Assembly: GCA_002105175.1 (NCBI GenBank)
Contig: MCGE01000010.1
Location: 1,550,001 to 1,614,000 of the forward strand
DNA length: 64,000 nucleotides
Source of the DNA: Absidia repens
Taxonomy: Eukaryota; Mucoromycota; Mucoromycetes; Mucorales; Cunninghamellaceae
Reading direction: 5' to 3'
Shown: positions 29,640 to 40,900 of the stretch, one piece after another
Layout: the number at the start of each line of letters is the position of its first letter
Numbering within the stretch: position 1 is the stretch's first letter
The notes under the pieces: model-generated
What the model was told of the DNA's origin: nothing
Seen by the model: only the letters and a program-made list of their open reading frames with translations
Database searches by the model: none
Made by a program: the position numbers and the translations under genes

Positions 29640-30949
29640 TGTAGTGTTATGGGCCATTCGATGAGCCTGGTGAATTTGGTTGCCTTGGACGGTCTATGAA
29701 TTGCATAAACCTTATTTGGACTCAGTGACTTCTTAGTTTTAGTTACGTAGCTATTTATCATTTTTATCATCTGGACGAGATGAATTGATGCTGTTTTGAA
29801 CTTTTATTTTTTTTTATCTTTATATTTTTTGTGTGCGAATTGAATTGGATTATTTTATCGAAATCCGAATAAAAAGAAAACTCCTTTTAAAAAAAATTAC
29901 TCACTGGACTCAAAATCCTTCCGTTACAGCTATACACGTAACATTTTGGTGGAGAACAACCTAGGCACCCAACCTCTCTTAGCAATTATTATCATCTATG
30001 GACTTGAAAAACTTTATCGACAAACCGGATCGCTTTTATGGCAAGGATGGCGACGACGCAACGATGTGGGTGGATGGTATGGAAACGTACATCCAGCTCA
30101 ACGGAATTAACGGTGTGGACGCTGTTTTGGTGGCCTCGACTTTTTTGAAGGACAATGCTGCAAAATGGTGGCAAGTGGCAAAGAAAAACATCAATGAATG
30201 GAATGAATTCAAGGATTACTTTACTGAAGACGACATTCAAGACCAATGGTGGGACCAACTTGAAAATTTGAAGCAAAATGGTATGACCCTCAAGGAATTG
30301 GAAATGCGACTGGAAGAATTATTCTCAAAACTGAAGATTACTGAAGACATCAACAAGAAAAGGTATCTGGTGAAATCATTGGACTCAAGAATCGCGTTTG
30401 AAGTGGATAAAAGCAACCCTTCTACTTTCAAGGAAACGTTAGCTATGGCGAAACGGATGGAGACACTCTTTGGTAAATATGGCGGTGCGAAAGATGTACC
30501 TGTGGTGAAGGGTGCAGAAGAAGTAGTGTATCATCCTGGTATCAATTCTGGTCGTAGCGTAGACAATTCTGTGGCAAGTACTCTCGGCAACTTGGTCGAA
30601 GAATTCAAGGCTTTGAATATGTCGGTCTATGAATTGCATAAACCTTATTTGAACTCAGTGACTTCTTAGTTTTAGTATATTTTTTAGTTACGTAGCTATT
30701 ATTTTTATATTTGGGATCTGGTTTTTATCTTTTTTTATTATCTTTGATCATTATTACTTATTATTTTTTTTATCGTCTGGACGGGATGAATTGATGCTGT
30801 TTTGAACTTTTATTTTTTTTATCTTTATATTTTTTGTGTGCAAATTGAATTGGATTATTTATCGAAATCCGAATAAAAAGAAAACCCCTTTTAAAAAAAA
30901 TATTACTTACTGGACTCAAAATCCTTCGGTTACAAATATACATGTAACA
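29640..30949 (+). mobile_element. RT-E: gag-only Ty3/gypsy derivative
   Basis: 5' LTR 29640-29943 (TGTAGTG...CGTAACA), primer-binding site TGGTGGAGAACAACC (from 29947), gag 29998-30669, then a 3' LTR lacking its first 45 or so bp and ending TGTAACA at 30949. The gag stop lies inside the 3' LTR-derived sequence. Pol is entirely missing. Flanks: (a)ggt on the left, tggt 30950-30953 on the right. Confidence 0.8.
29998..30669 (+). CDS. gag: RT-E Gag, C-terminally truncated but open
   Basis: 223 codons from ATG 29998 (MDLKNFIDKPDRFYGKDG). It includes the capsid block AAKWWQVAKKNINEWNEF. The zinc knuckle is absent; the last 14 or so codons (YELHKPYLNSVTS) are read from LTR sequence, identical to about 29690-29730 of the 5' LTR. 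No stops interrupt it, so the shortened Gag could still be made. Confidence 0.82.
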   Translation: MDLKNFIDKPDRFYGKDGDDATMWVDGMETYIQLNGINGVDAVLVASTFLKDNAAKWWQVAKKNINEWNEFKDYFTEDDIQDQWWDQLENLKQNGMTLKELEMRLEELFSKLKITEDINKKRYLVKSLDSRIAFEVDKSNPSTFKETLAMAKRMETLFGKYGGAKDVPVVKGAEEVVYHPGINSGRSVDNSVASTLGNLVEEFKALNMSVYELHKPYLNSVTS

Positions 30950-30953
30950 TGGT

Positions 30954-31256
30954 TGTGGCATGGGAACTTCTATATGAGCCCAATCGTTCATTCCAGTCAA
31001 TCAGAGCTCTTCTTTAGTTAGAATACAGGTATTTTCCCTTTTTGTTAGTCTGTGACCCCTGACTTGTAGTACATAGCTTCTTTTATCACTTTTAGCAACT
31101 TTATTATTTTATTATTTTTTTTTGGTCATGAATGACTGTCTATTTTTATTTATCAGTGTGTGAATTTTGATTTCAGATAAAAAGATCATCTTTTTCTCTC
31201 TACCTTATTTTTTTGGGTGACTCAATTTGATCGGTTATCGCTATACAGTCGTAACA
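30954..31256 (+). repeat. Solo LTR of the RT-E family (L3)
   Basis: 303 bp, TGTGGCATGGG...TCGTAACA, flanked on both sides by tggt (30950-30953 and 31257-31260). The start and end resemble the RT-E LTR; the middle has diverged. Confidence 0.82.
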
Positions 31257-31260
31257 TGGT

Positions 31261-31928
31261 TGACAAATTGGAAGGTGATATGTATTTTGCGGTCAAGCGG
31301 GGAAACAATATCATTCGGCCTGTATTTATTGGACGGTGATGGGCTCTCCACTGACAGACTGCTGGTTTTGAATTATTTTTATTTTGATCACGAATTTTCA
31401 TTTTCTCTTTTCCCCTTTCTCTTCCCACTTTTTCCCATTCATTCAATGTTGACATTGTCTCAGTTCCCATCTTTTAGCTTATCTTCATTTACTACGTTGA
31501 TTTAATTTCCTTCTTTTGTTACTTATTTTGTTTGCATTGTTTCAGTTCCCATTACTTCTATATTTTTTTTTATTTTTTTTTTACAGTACTTGAATTAGCG
31601 ACACAAGTAACTCCCCAACTCATTCTTTTCATACTAGTATAGGCATTCTAGTATTTAGTATTTCCATCTTGACGTTTTGAAATAAAAAACAACTTCTTTT
31701 CCCTCTATTTTTTATATTATTTTTTTTTGACTTGCTTTATATTTTGTTGGCGTTTCTCTCCTTCTCTTGTTATTCCCTATCTATTCTCTCGCTGATACGG
31801 AATATTGGCTCTTATTGATAGAATATTTATTAGATTGAACATCAGAAAAGTAAGATATTCAGTGCTCTGCATAGATAAAGGACCTTCTATACATCAATTA
31901 TTAATAACAGCAAATTCCAAACGTCTCA
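31261..31928 (+). repeat. Solo LTR, family L2
   Basis: 668 bp, TGACAAATTGGAAGG...ACGTCTCA. Left flank tggt (31257-31260), right flank tgac (31929-31932), so the right target copy differs. Homologous to 23753-24432. Confidence 0.83.
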
Positions 31929-31932
31929 TGAC

Positions 31933-32304
31933 TGTGAGTTTGTGACCTGGTACTTGTGCATTATGGACCCCCTCAAGACATGTGAATTGACTGGCGACCT
32001 CTCCCCAATGAAATTTAGCTACTATTTGAAACTCCTTCTAGCTTTACCCCTCTTTTATTTATCTCACACACTCTTTCTCTTTTCTCTTCACATCATTCTT
32101 ACCCTTTTTTATTATTTTCCTTTATTGTACTGTAGTTTGTCGATTTTTGTACAGTACATTGTTGAACCAACCTTAGGTTAGCTGACATTATTATTCTTGT
32201 GTTTCCTCATTAGAATAGTTTTTAGGAAGACAAGCCTCAATTCAATAAACGACATCTTATTCTCCTCAGCCATTTTCGCCCCTACCCTATTTTATATACT
32301 ATCA
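31933..32304 (+). repeat. Decayed solo LTR, family L1
   Basis: TGTGAGTTTGTGACCTGG...TACTATCA. About 70 bp shorter than the other L1 copies and with more substitutions. Flanks tgac and gatt do not match. It is the recognisable unit farthest from tRNA-Thr. Confidence 0.75.
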
Positions 32305-32360
32305 GATTTTCCCGTTTGGAGGTACAGTAATAGAAATATCAGATTCGGGGGTGGGTTAAT

Positions 32361-34059
32361 GTGGAGTATATGTTCTCACCCGATTTTTTTTTTTCAAAAA
32401 TAATATTTCAGGTCACACATAATTTGTAATACATACCATTCATCAATATAATAAAGTAAAAACTTTTTAATTGATATGTAAGGTTTAATTATTTTTAAAA
32501 TTCTGTATATGTACTACTTCTGACATTATCGTCATTATAATGCATAGATATGTTTTTTAGGGCTTCTAAAAATTGTTCCATTCGTCTCCAAATAAATTCA
32601 ATCAACTTCCATGGCATTATTCCTTTTGTACGATCACGGGATGAAATGTTTGTTTTTATCCCATTCCAGATTGTCGTATTCCTGGTTCCTGATTAGTAAT
32701 ATTTACTGTACATCAAAGTATCTATACCATCATCATTTGTACATCCGCCTTATCTCTTCATTCTATTTTTTACGCCTGAATTCCCCATTTGTCATTCAAC
32801 ACATCAGATAGCACACAGCCTCAATTATCCGTAGTCTCAAATATATCGTTATCATGCTCCCATCCACAGCCACAAATATCTTCATTTTATCAAATAAATA
32901 AAAACCATATCAATTGTATCACTTATGTTGTATACCAACACATTGACCTATCATTCCATCTACTATATATCTTTTCATATACAGTATATATATATTCATA
33001 TTTATCCATATACTGTACTTATTCCTATACCTTAGTTCATTCATATGCGATCATTCCATAATACGTACTGTAATTCAGACCCCGAATCACCCACTACACA
33101 AATTCCTCTCATATTCATCACCCCTATTTTACATACCCACATACCATCACATCAGCATAAATAAGACAATACATTTGAATAGAAATAAAGAATTATCCAA
33201 AAGTTTTACAATACTTGATAACAAGTCCTATTCTATTCAATAATACAACAACTTATTTTACTTTTGTCCCTTATTTTTACAACCATTTGTCGCATCATGA
33301 AAAATGATGGCATAAAAATAAAAGCTGTTCCTGAAGAAATTGAAATTCCGATTAGGAACACTGCATGATAAAAATAAATAATCACGCAACATTGTGATAG
33401 AAGAAAAGAAAATAATAAAATACCCTTGCAATAACATCAATCATATCACCATACACCTAATATCAGAACATCATACGATCATAATAAAAATAATGATCAT
33501 GATAAAAAATAATAATAACAATAAACCCATGTAATATCTATTTCTAATGAAACATAAGATATAGTATATAAAGAGTGACATTTTTATTAATAAAAACCAT
33601 ATACAAGAATCTCACTTAATTCTAACTGTCCCACTTTTTATTTTCTACTTTTTTTTTTTTTTTATTTTTTTTCTTTATATACGTTATTTCACACCATTTC
33701 ACAGATATACTTTTTTAAATCTAGTCTTTCCATTTCCTTAATAATGATATTTCTTTTAATATATCTTTTAAATGTGTCGTCGAAACCACGCACGATTAGG
33801 TCACCCATCTTTTTGTCATATATATTTTTCAATTTTATTACAATAACATAATAAACTCAATGTTTATGTCATTGTCATTTCAATATCTATTTCAAAAAAA
33901 AAAAGCGTGTTGGGGCATGTCAACATGTAATGTTGTACATAGTAGCATCTTTAATACTATATCTCTATATTAGAATATATGGATAAATGTTTATACATAT
34001 ATTTGCCTATTATATTTATAATCCAAAACTTATTTTTGAGGTGAGAACATATACTCCAC
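32361..34059. repeat. AT-rich segment bounded by inverted repeats
   Basis: GTGGAGTATATGTTCTCACC (32361-32380) recurs inverted at 34040-34059, and the adjoining CAAAAATAA is also inverted-repeated inward. The 1.7 kb between them is AT-rich and has no supported gene. It could be a non-autonomous DNA transposon. No obvious target duplication is seen. Confidence 0.55.
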
Positions 34060-34139
34060 CTGGTCCCTATTTTAGTTCAGACATCTATTTCTGTCTAGAC
34101 CAATATAAGTGAAAGTAACATGGACCAATAAAAAGGATA

Positions 34140-34990
34140 TTTGGGTGTACCAACCACATTTCAAACGCCGCTTCTTTGTTTAAGCGACATCCTTCATTTT
34201 TTTCTCTCCCTTTTTCTTTCATCCCCATTTTTTGGAGAAAAACTATTTTCTCTTCATTATTTTTGGCTCGTTGTGGACCTAGTGGCCTTGGCTTTTTGTT
34301 AGGACTAGTTTAGAAGGGTTTCAGAAAAGGGATTACAAGATACATGGGGAAACCCTTTCATTTTGATTCTAGGATCTTGGGGGATGTCGTGATCAGCTTA
34401 GTTTGTCTCTTTTCTTCAAAAAAACATGTCTCCTTCAATAAAACTTGACTTTGCTTGAAAAAAAAAGTGTATTTGCTTCAATGATGTGCGTTTAAGCTTC
34501 ATTAGAAGTTTGGAGATCCCCTTTAGAGATCCCTTTTTTTACTTTAGTACATCTTTCCTTCATCTACACCATTCATCTAGGCTAGCACCTCTCTCAACTA
34601 CTATTAGCGGCCTCTATTTACATCTTCTTCCCTTTTAGTATAGTATTGACTATTATGATTCAATAAAAGCTTTTTTGTTTTGCAATGAACAATGGATGGC
34701 AAAGCCATTCTACTGTGGTAGACTAATCTGCATATTAATGAACATACTATTATACTGTGGTAATTTGTTCTACATACTATTCTTGTTTGGTAGTGTATCC
34801 CTATAGTGTGGTGATCTATTTTCCAAACCAATTTCGTACGGTAAATGCCTCTACATGCTATAATGTTGTAAGCAATACTGAAGCATAGAGGCTTGTTATT
34901 ATGGCTGTAGGCTTTCCCTCCTATGGGTTTGTTTGTTGACGGGCCTCCCGATTTTTTGTGAGGGATTAAAAATCGAAGCCCGCTCCTGCT
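34140..34990 (+). repeat. Dispersed repeat, left arm (modules y then x)
   Basis: Module y (cgccgcttc...catggggaaaccctttcattttgattctaggatcttgg...caatgatgtgcgtttaagc) is followed by module x (tagaagtttggagatccc...attcaataaaagc...gtaagcaatactgaagcata...aatcgaagcccgc). Both recur inverted at about 35880-36650, but in the permuted order. No coding capacity is recognised. Confidence 0.6.
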
Positions 34991-35239
34991 GAATTGTTTC
35001 TCTCGCCTATTTGCTTCCTTCCTCATCACAACAATCCTCACCATTCAACTTTGGATCTGTAGAATAGTACACATTAGAATACCTCATTCTTCATTCATGA
35101 ATAAAACCATTTTTTATTGAAACATCGCTAAACTTAAGTCACTAAACTAAAGGGAGCGGAATGAAAGGATCTCGGGAGCGGTCGAGGGATCTTGAGGGAT
35201 GTCGTGAAAAAAAGAGATAGTTCCTTTTCCAAAAAATAC

Positions 35240-35640
35240 CTGCCCACAACCCCCGCCCACAAAAAAGACCTCCCCCCATACACCCCCAAAATAATGCCTC
35301 CCCCCAAACATCCCCAAAATAATACCTCCCCCATACACCCCCAAAATAATGCCTCCCCCCATACACCCCCAAAAAAGACCTCCCCCCATACACCCCCAAA
35401 ATAATGCCTCCCCCCAAACACCCCCAAAATAATGCCTCCCCCCATACACCCCCAAAAAAGACCTCCCCCCATACACCCCCAAAATAATGCCTCCCCCCAT
35501 ACACCCCCCAAAAAAGACCTCCCCCATACACCCCCAAAATAATGCCTCCCCCCATACACCCCCCAAAAAAGACCTCCCCCCATACACCCCCAAAATAATG
35601 CCTCCCCCATACACCCCCAAAAAATGCCTCCCCCACAATC
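35240..35640 (+). repeat. C-rich minisatellite, unit about 28 bp
   Basis: About 14 tandem variants of cccccatacacccccaaaataatgcctc, alternating with a caaaaaagacctc form. All three minus-strand frames stay open because the variants keep the repeat phase, giving long artificial Gly/Trp/Phe-rich ORFs (GG-V-WGEALFWGC). These are not considered genes. Confidence 0.9.
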
Positions 35641-35756
35641 CCCATAACCCTCCAAAAAATACCGCCCAAAAAAGTCTGGTTTATTTGAGCCAAAACCAAA
35701 ATCAGTAGGTTTAACTAACCAAAAGGCCTGAAGAAGGAATGATGTATAAAAAAAGG

Positions 35757-35870
35757 ATCTCTACGATGGATCTGTAAGAGGGATTTCTAAGAGGGATCTG
35801 TAAGAGGGATCTCTAAGCGGGATCTCTAAGAGGGATTTCTAAGAGGGATTTCTAAGAGGGATTTGCAAAC
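35757..35870 (+). repeat. Short tandem repeat, unit about 15 bp
   Basis: Seven or so variants of agagggatctctaag/agagggatttctaag, adjoining the inverted right arm. Confidence 0.75.
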
Positions 35871-35879
35871 TTTTAACGA

Positions 35880-36650
35880 CGTTTAAACACACATCATTGA
35901 AGTAAAGACATTTTTTATTGAAGCAAAGACAAATTTTATGGAAGCAGAGACATATTTTATTGAAGAAAAGAGACATACTAAGTTAATCAAGACATTGGCC
36001 AAGATCCTAGAATCAAAATGAAAGGGTTTCCCATGCCTCTTGTAATCGTTAATCTCAAAACCCTTCTAAACTAGTCCTAACAGATAGCCAAAGCCACCAC
36101 CTCCACAATGAGTAAAAAACGGTGACAAAAAAATGAATTTTTGTTAAAAAAAATGGAAGGAAAGAGAAAGAGAGAGAGAAAATGAGGGATGCCGCTTCAA
36201 AAATAATTCAGGCTAAGCGGGCTTTGATTTTCAATCCTGTCACAAAGAATCGGGAGGGCTATCAACAAACAAAAACAAAGTCGGGAAGCCCTACAGCCAT
36301 AATAACAAGTCCCTACTGTATGCTTCAGTATTGCTTACAACATTATAGCATGTAGAAGCATTTACCATAGTAAATTGGTTTGAAAAATAGATCACCACAG
36401 TATAGGGATAGGCTACCAAACAAGAATAGTATGTAGAACAAATTACCACAGTATAATAGTATGTACATTAGTATGCAGATTAGTCTACCACAGTAGAATA
36501 GCTTTGTCACCCAATGTTCATTGCAAAATAAAAAAACTTTTATTGAATCATGATACGTAATCAAGACTATACTAAAAGAAAGAAAATCTAAGAACTAGTC
36601 TACAAGCAAAACGGATCTCGAAAAGGGATATCCAAACTTCTAATGACCTT
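35880..36650 (-). repeat. Dispersed repeat, right arm (inverted, permuted)
   Basis: The reverse complement contains module x (tcattagaagtttgg...gaagcccgctta) followed by module y (gaagcggcatccc...aatgatgtgtgtttaaacg), the opposite module order to 34140-34990. That pattern suggests both arms were cut from a longer y-x-y-x tandem array. Confidence 0.55.
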
Positions 36651-37159
36651 GAAACACACCCATCTAAAACTGCTAATCAATTTTAAACACATCTTAATTT
36701 TTGAAACAAACTCTCATTTTTCAAACCAAATACACACACATGTCTGCTTTCCGGAACCGCTGCTAATGCCTATTTTCCGCACTGCAAACTTGCCATTTTC
36801 GCCATTCAAACAAAACTGGAAATCTGGACACACAAATAATTCCTATTTTCGACACACACACACACAACAGACAAAATTGCCATTTCCGCACTATACTCTC
36901 TTCCCACACCATCACTGCCTATCATCCGCTCTTTTACACACTCTACAATATCCCTCCTTCTTTATTTACTCCACATCATCTCTATCCTCAACCCATCCTC
37001 ATCCTTCAATCATGAGTAAACTTTTCTTTTTATTGAAACAGCACAAAGTATCTCTAAATTAAAACCATCGCCTGATCCCTTGGAGATCTGACGAAGCCAT
37101 TCCGTGAAAAAGAAAAGAAAAGGGAGATCCAAAAAAAGGGGTGTCCCTGCGGTCTTAAA

Positions 37160-37320
37160 AAATGGTTCCAGCTGTCTTAAAAAAAGGATTCCAGCTGTCT
37201 TAAAAAAAAAAGGGTTCCAACTGTCTTAAAAAAGGGTTCCATCTGTCTTAAAAAAAAAAGGATTACAGTTGTCTATCAAAAAAAAAGAGTTTTTGCTGTA
37301 TTAAAAAAAAAAGGGGGTGT
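37160..37320 (+). repeat. Tandem repeat, unit about 27 bp
   Basis: Six variants of gttccagctgtcttaaaaaaaagg with variable A-run length. No gene. The surrounding 36650-38735 contains low-complexity DNA and a direct repeat of about 75 bp (37801-37877 and 38206-38285, agtgatat.acagatat.gtttttattg). No supported gene. Confidence 0.75.
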
Positions 37321-38735
37321 CAAGGTTTAAAAAATGGGAAATGATGGTACTTGCACCTATAGTGATACTGTCGGTGTGCACGTCAGGGGATAATGGACAG
37401 AAAGGTGATTAGAACAATATGTATTAGTATGGTATTGAGTGGGGCTTACAATAATGAAAAAACAGTAGAAAAGTATATGTATAGCATTGTGTAGGAAGAC
37501 TAGGCGTGACTAGATATTTAGAATACTAAAGTATACAATTAAACAAATGTATTATGCAATAGGCTTAATGCCGAAAGACACAGCAAATTTACATTTCAGG
37601 GGCGAGACAATTGGGGTTCAACAATGGAAGGCGGGACAACCAAAATAATGTCTGATAAGGACAAGGAATTATATAGCGTGATATATAAAAAGGGAACACT
37701 GGAAAAGATAAGTGGATCTTTGATAGTAGTGTTTATTTATGAAAATAAAACAGTGATATTCCAACGTTGGTGCAATAATTTGAGTATGGTAGAGTCAATC
37801 AAGTAAGTGATATGACAGATATGGTTTTTATTGTATAGAATGACGGTGGGTTTTTATAATAAAAATAGGGGAAGCGGATGTTGGAATAATACATTTCTAT
37901 GATAATAAATGATTGTAGATGATAATGGATTATTGGTGGAGTTCGAGATGAGGGAATAAAATAGTGTACCATAGAATAGATGGATGATTAATCTTTGATA
38001 TTGATTGTAGACCAAGTGAAACATAGCCAGTGTGAAGTTATGCTGTAGAGTGACAAGGCACAATTGTTGGGTCGTGATGGATAACCGCGTATCTGATATG
38101 TGTGGATGATTACAAATGACAAATACGACAGTTGGTACTTGAAAATCTTTTTTATTGAATTTGATTTGTGTAATATTTGATAGAAATAACAAGAAGACGT
38201 TATAGAAATAAGTGATATAACAGATATAGTTTTTATTGAATAAAATGAGGAAGGGTTTTTATAATAAAATGGGAAAAAGACGGCTGTGCTAGTTGTGGCT
38301 GTGGATATGGTCGAAGAATGGTAATTTGAGGCTATGGATAGATGGTTATCTGTAAATATGAATAGATATGCCTAAGTAGTGGATACTCGAGGCTGTGTCT
38401 TATACCTGTATAGAAATGACAAGTGTGATGGTGTGGGAAATGATTAGTGACAGATGACAAATACGACAATTTGATTCAAGTTTTGATGTTAAATCGGTGG
38501 AATGTTCCGATTGGGGAAGATGGCGGTAAAAAGGTGAATAGGAAGTAAAACACTAATAGTGATAAGGGTTGGAGCAGTAGAAGATGTTAGTGGATATATA
38601 AGAGAGTGGTGGAAAGAATGTGGTTGGAAGTAAAATAAAATAGTTAACTACAGTACTGTATATATAACAAATGAGGCAGCAAACTATGATCATTATATGT
38701 AGTATATAAAAATTAAGTGGTAAAATAATTAAGTA

Positions 38736-39060
38736 GTAAATGTGATGAATACGAGACCGAATAAAGTAACTTTATTATAAAAAATAATAATGAGGAAGAA
38801 GCCGGAAAAACCCAGTGGGTAAAAAAGCCTTGCTCTTTAAGAAAAAAAGTAAAACTGAGAATAAAAAAAATCATAGTCCAATAATTAGATTCTACAAAGT
38901 CTAATTTCATTACTAATAAACGCTCTGGCGCTCCGCTGGAGCTTTTGGAAATCTTTCGATTTACGTACTGGGTGTCACAGTTTTTAGGATTAAACCCCCC
39001 GCCATTTCGCACTATGGTGGGCGGCCCCTTGGGGCCCAACCGTCGTACTCAGCGCATCGT
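38736..39060 (+). repeat. Dispersed repeat containing a GC-rich SINE-like core
   Basis: 38736-38908 is inverted-repeated at about 40999-41176 (aataaagtaactttattat, ccggaaaaacccagtgggta). The core ctctggcgctccgctggagct...cccgccatttcgca...gtgggcggcccctt (38923-39056) recurs directly at about 41571-41735. It has no recognisable Pol III boxes and no ORF. Confidence 0.55.
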
Positions 39061-40043
39061 CAATAGATACTTTTTAAAAAAATATGGAAGGTCGAAAAAT
39101 AGGGTGACTGAACCATTCGCACTCCGCCTCTCATGGATATAAATTTTCTGTCGGCCCTTTTTTTTTCTTCCTCTTTCTTTCTTTTCTTTTCTTTTTTAGA
39201 ACATCAACTTCAACTGCGGATTTAGTGATCTTGGATTAGTGGTTAGAACTTGAATCAGGGGCCTTTTGAAAAGTGCAATACAAACATCATGGGGAAACTC
39301 TTCCATTTTGGATTCGTGATCTTTGACCGTCCTCAAATTAGCATTCATTTTAGAATAGTGTCATTAGCTCAACTTAGCGTTAGTTATCATAGTTTATATT
39401 GCATCTACTGTATATCAGAATTAAACATATCTTGTCTATTTACTATTATTCTCTTTTATGCCTTTCATTGTCTCGCTGAATGGGCATGGTATATGTGCGT
39501 GGAAAAACAGAGTGTGTGGGGGTGTGGGGTTTATGCGTAGAAAAAAAAAACTGCAGCTCGTTGTGTAAAATGCTACTTAGAGTTTATCTAGAAATAACCC
39601 CAACATTGTAACAGCGACATGAATACGGTGATATGAGTGGAGGAAATGGATGGAAAATACAAAGGCAGAGAGGTTTTACGTGATGTGAGTGGAGGAAATG
39701 ATGGAAATTTTAAAGTCATAGATGTTTATCTTAAGATGTTAATCTTAGATGTTTATCTTAGATCGTTATCTTTGTCGTATTCCTGGTTCCTGCTTAGCAA
39801 TATTTACATCAAAAGCATCTATGCCTTCATCATTTGTATATCCGACTTATCTCTTCACTCTATTTTCTACCCCTGAATTCCCCACTTATTCTCACACTTG
39901 TCATTGAACACATCAGATAGCACACAGCCTCAATTATCCGTAGTCTCAAATACACCGTTATCATGCTTGTGGTGTTTATTAGGTGTTGGAAGTAAAAAGT
40001 GAAAATAAAAAAAATAATAAATGTGGGCCCTCCCACATTTGAT

Positions 40044-40900
40044 TAGGGCTCTTAATTTGGTCCCGTCCCGATTATGGTATTGAGAAAAAGTCCTCAATAC
40101 CTGGTACCGATCAATACCAATACCTACTAGCGGTATTGTCTCGCTAAGGTTTTGGTATTGCTAATCCCGCTAAGAGGTATTGATCAATACCAATTTTTAT
40201 TGGTGGTACCGTCCCACTAAGGTTTTGGTATTGCTAATCCCGCTAAGAGGTATTGATCAATACCAATACCTATTAGTGGTATCGTCTCGCTAAAGTCTTG
40301 GTATTGCTAATCCCGATAAGAGGTATTGATCAATACCAATACCTACTGATGGTACCGTCCCGGTAAGGAATTGGTATTGCTAATCACGCTAACATGGTAT
40401 TTTTCAATACCAATACTCCTCATTTAGGTATTGTTAAGAGTCCTCCTGATGATGAACATTCGTTTACATAGCTTTGTTATTCCTCCTGCGCGTAGCTCAC
40501 TTGAAACAATCCCCTCTTTAGATTTTAGATTGTTTTATTTTTTTTTTACTCGAAATAAATTAGACATTATTATTTATACAGCATATCAACAACGTCGCTT
40601 TTTTTTTTTTTATTGTTTGTCACAGCAGCATGTATTGCTCAATACTAATATCTATTAGTGGTACCATCCCGCTAAAGTTTTGGTATTGCTAATCCCGCTA
40701 AGAGGTATTGATCAATACCAATACTTAGAAGTGGTACCGTCCCGCTAAGGTTTTGGTATTGCTAATCCCGCTAAAAGGTATTGATCGATACCAATACTTA
40801 GAAGTGGTACCGTCCCGCTAAGGTATTGGTATTGCTAATCCCGCTAACATGGTATTGTTCAATACCAATACTCCTCATTTAGGTATTGTTAAGAGCCCTA
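40044..40900. mobile_element. Non-autonomous hAT derivative with 8-bp target duplication
   Basis: Ends TAGGGCTCTTAA (40044-40055) and TTAAGAGCCCTA (40889-40900) are identical to the hAT at 14348-17656. It is flanked by catttgat on both sides (40036-40043 and 40901-40908). The inside is dominated by repeats of ggtattgctaatcccgctaa(g)aggtattgatcaatacc. A segment around 40450-40640 is homologous, inverted, to the transposase 3' end and downstream DNA (14430-14680). An internal terminus-like copy at about 40410-40440 suggests a composite deletion product. Confidence 0.9.

Noticed and set aside
35240..35640. CRISPR-like array of regular repeats
   Set aside because: The units are directly adjacent variants of one 28-bp C-rich word with no unique spacers. 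This is a eukaryotic minisatellite.
35134..35699. Long Gly/Trp-rich ORFs on the minus strand
   Set aside because: Three overlapping frames of the same tandem repeat are open together, which reflects base composition, not coding.
36643..37062. 139-codon Ser/His-rich ORF
   Set aside because: Low-complexity CA-rich and T-rich sequence with no domain features. It probably arises from composition.
37624..37806. 60-codon ORF with a Lys-rich start
   Set aside because: It is isolated in repeat-rich DNA, overlaps the edge of a direct repeat, and has no family resemblance.
38923..39056. tRNA-derived SINE with Pol III promoter
   Set aside because: The GC-rich core is repeated, but I find no convincing A and B boxes or tRNA fold. 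It is listed only as a dispersed repeat.
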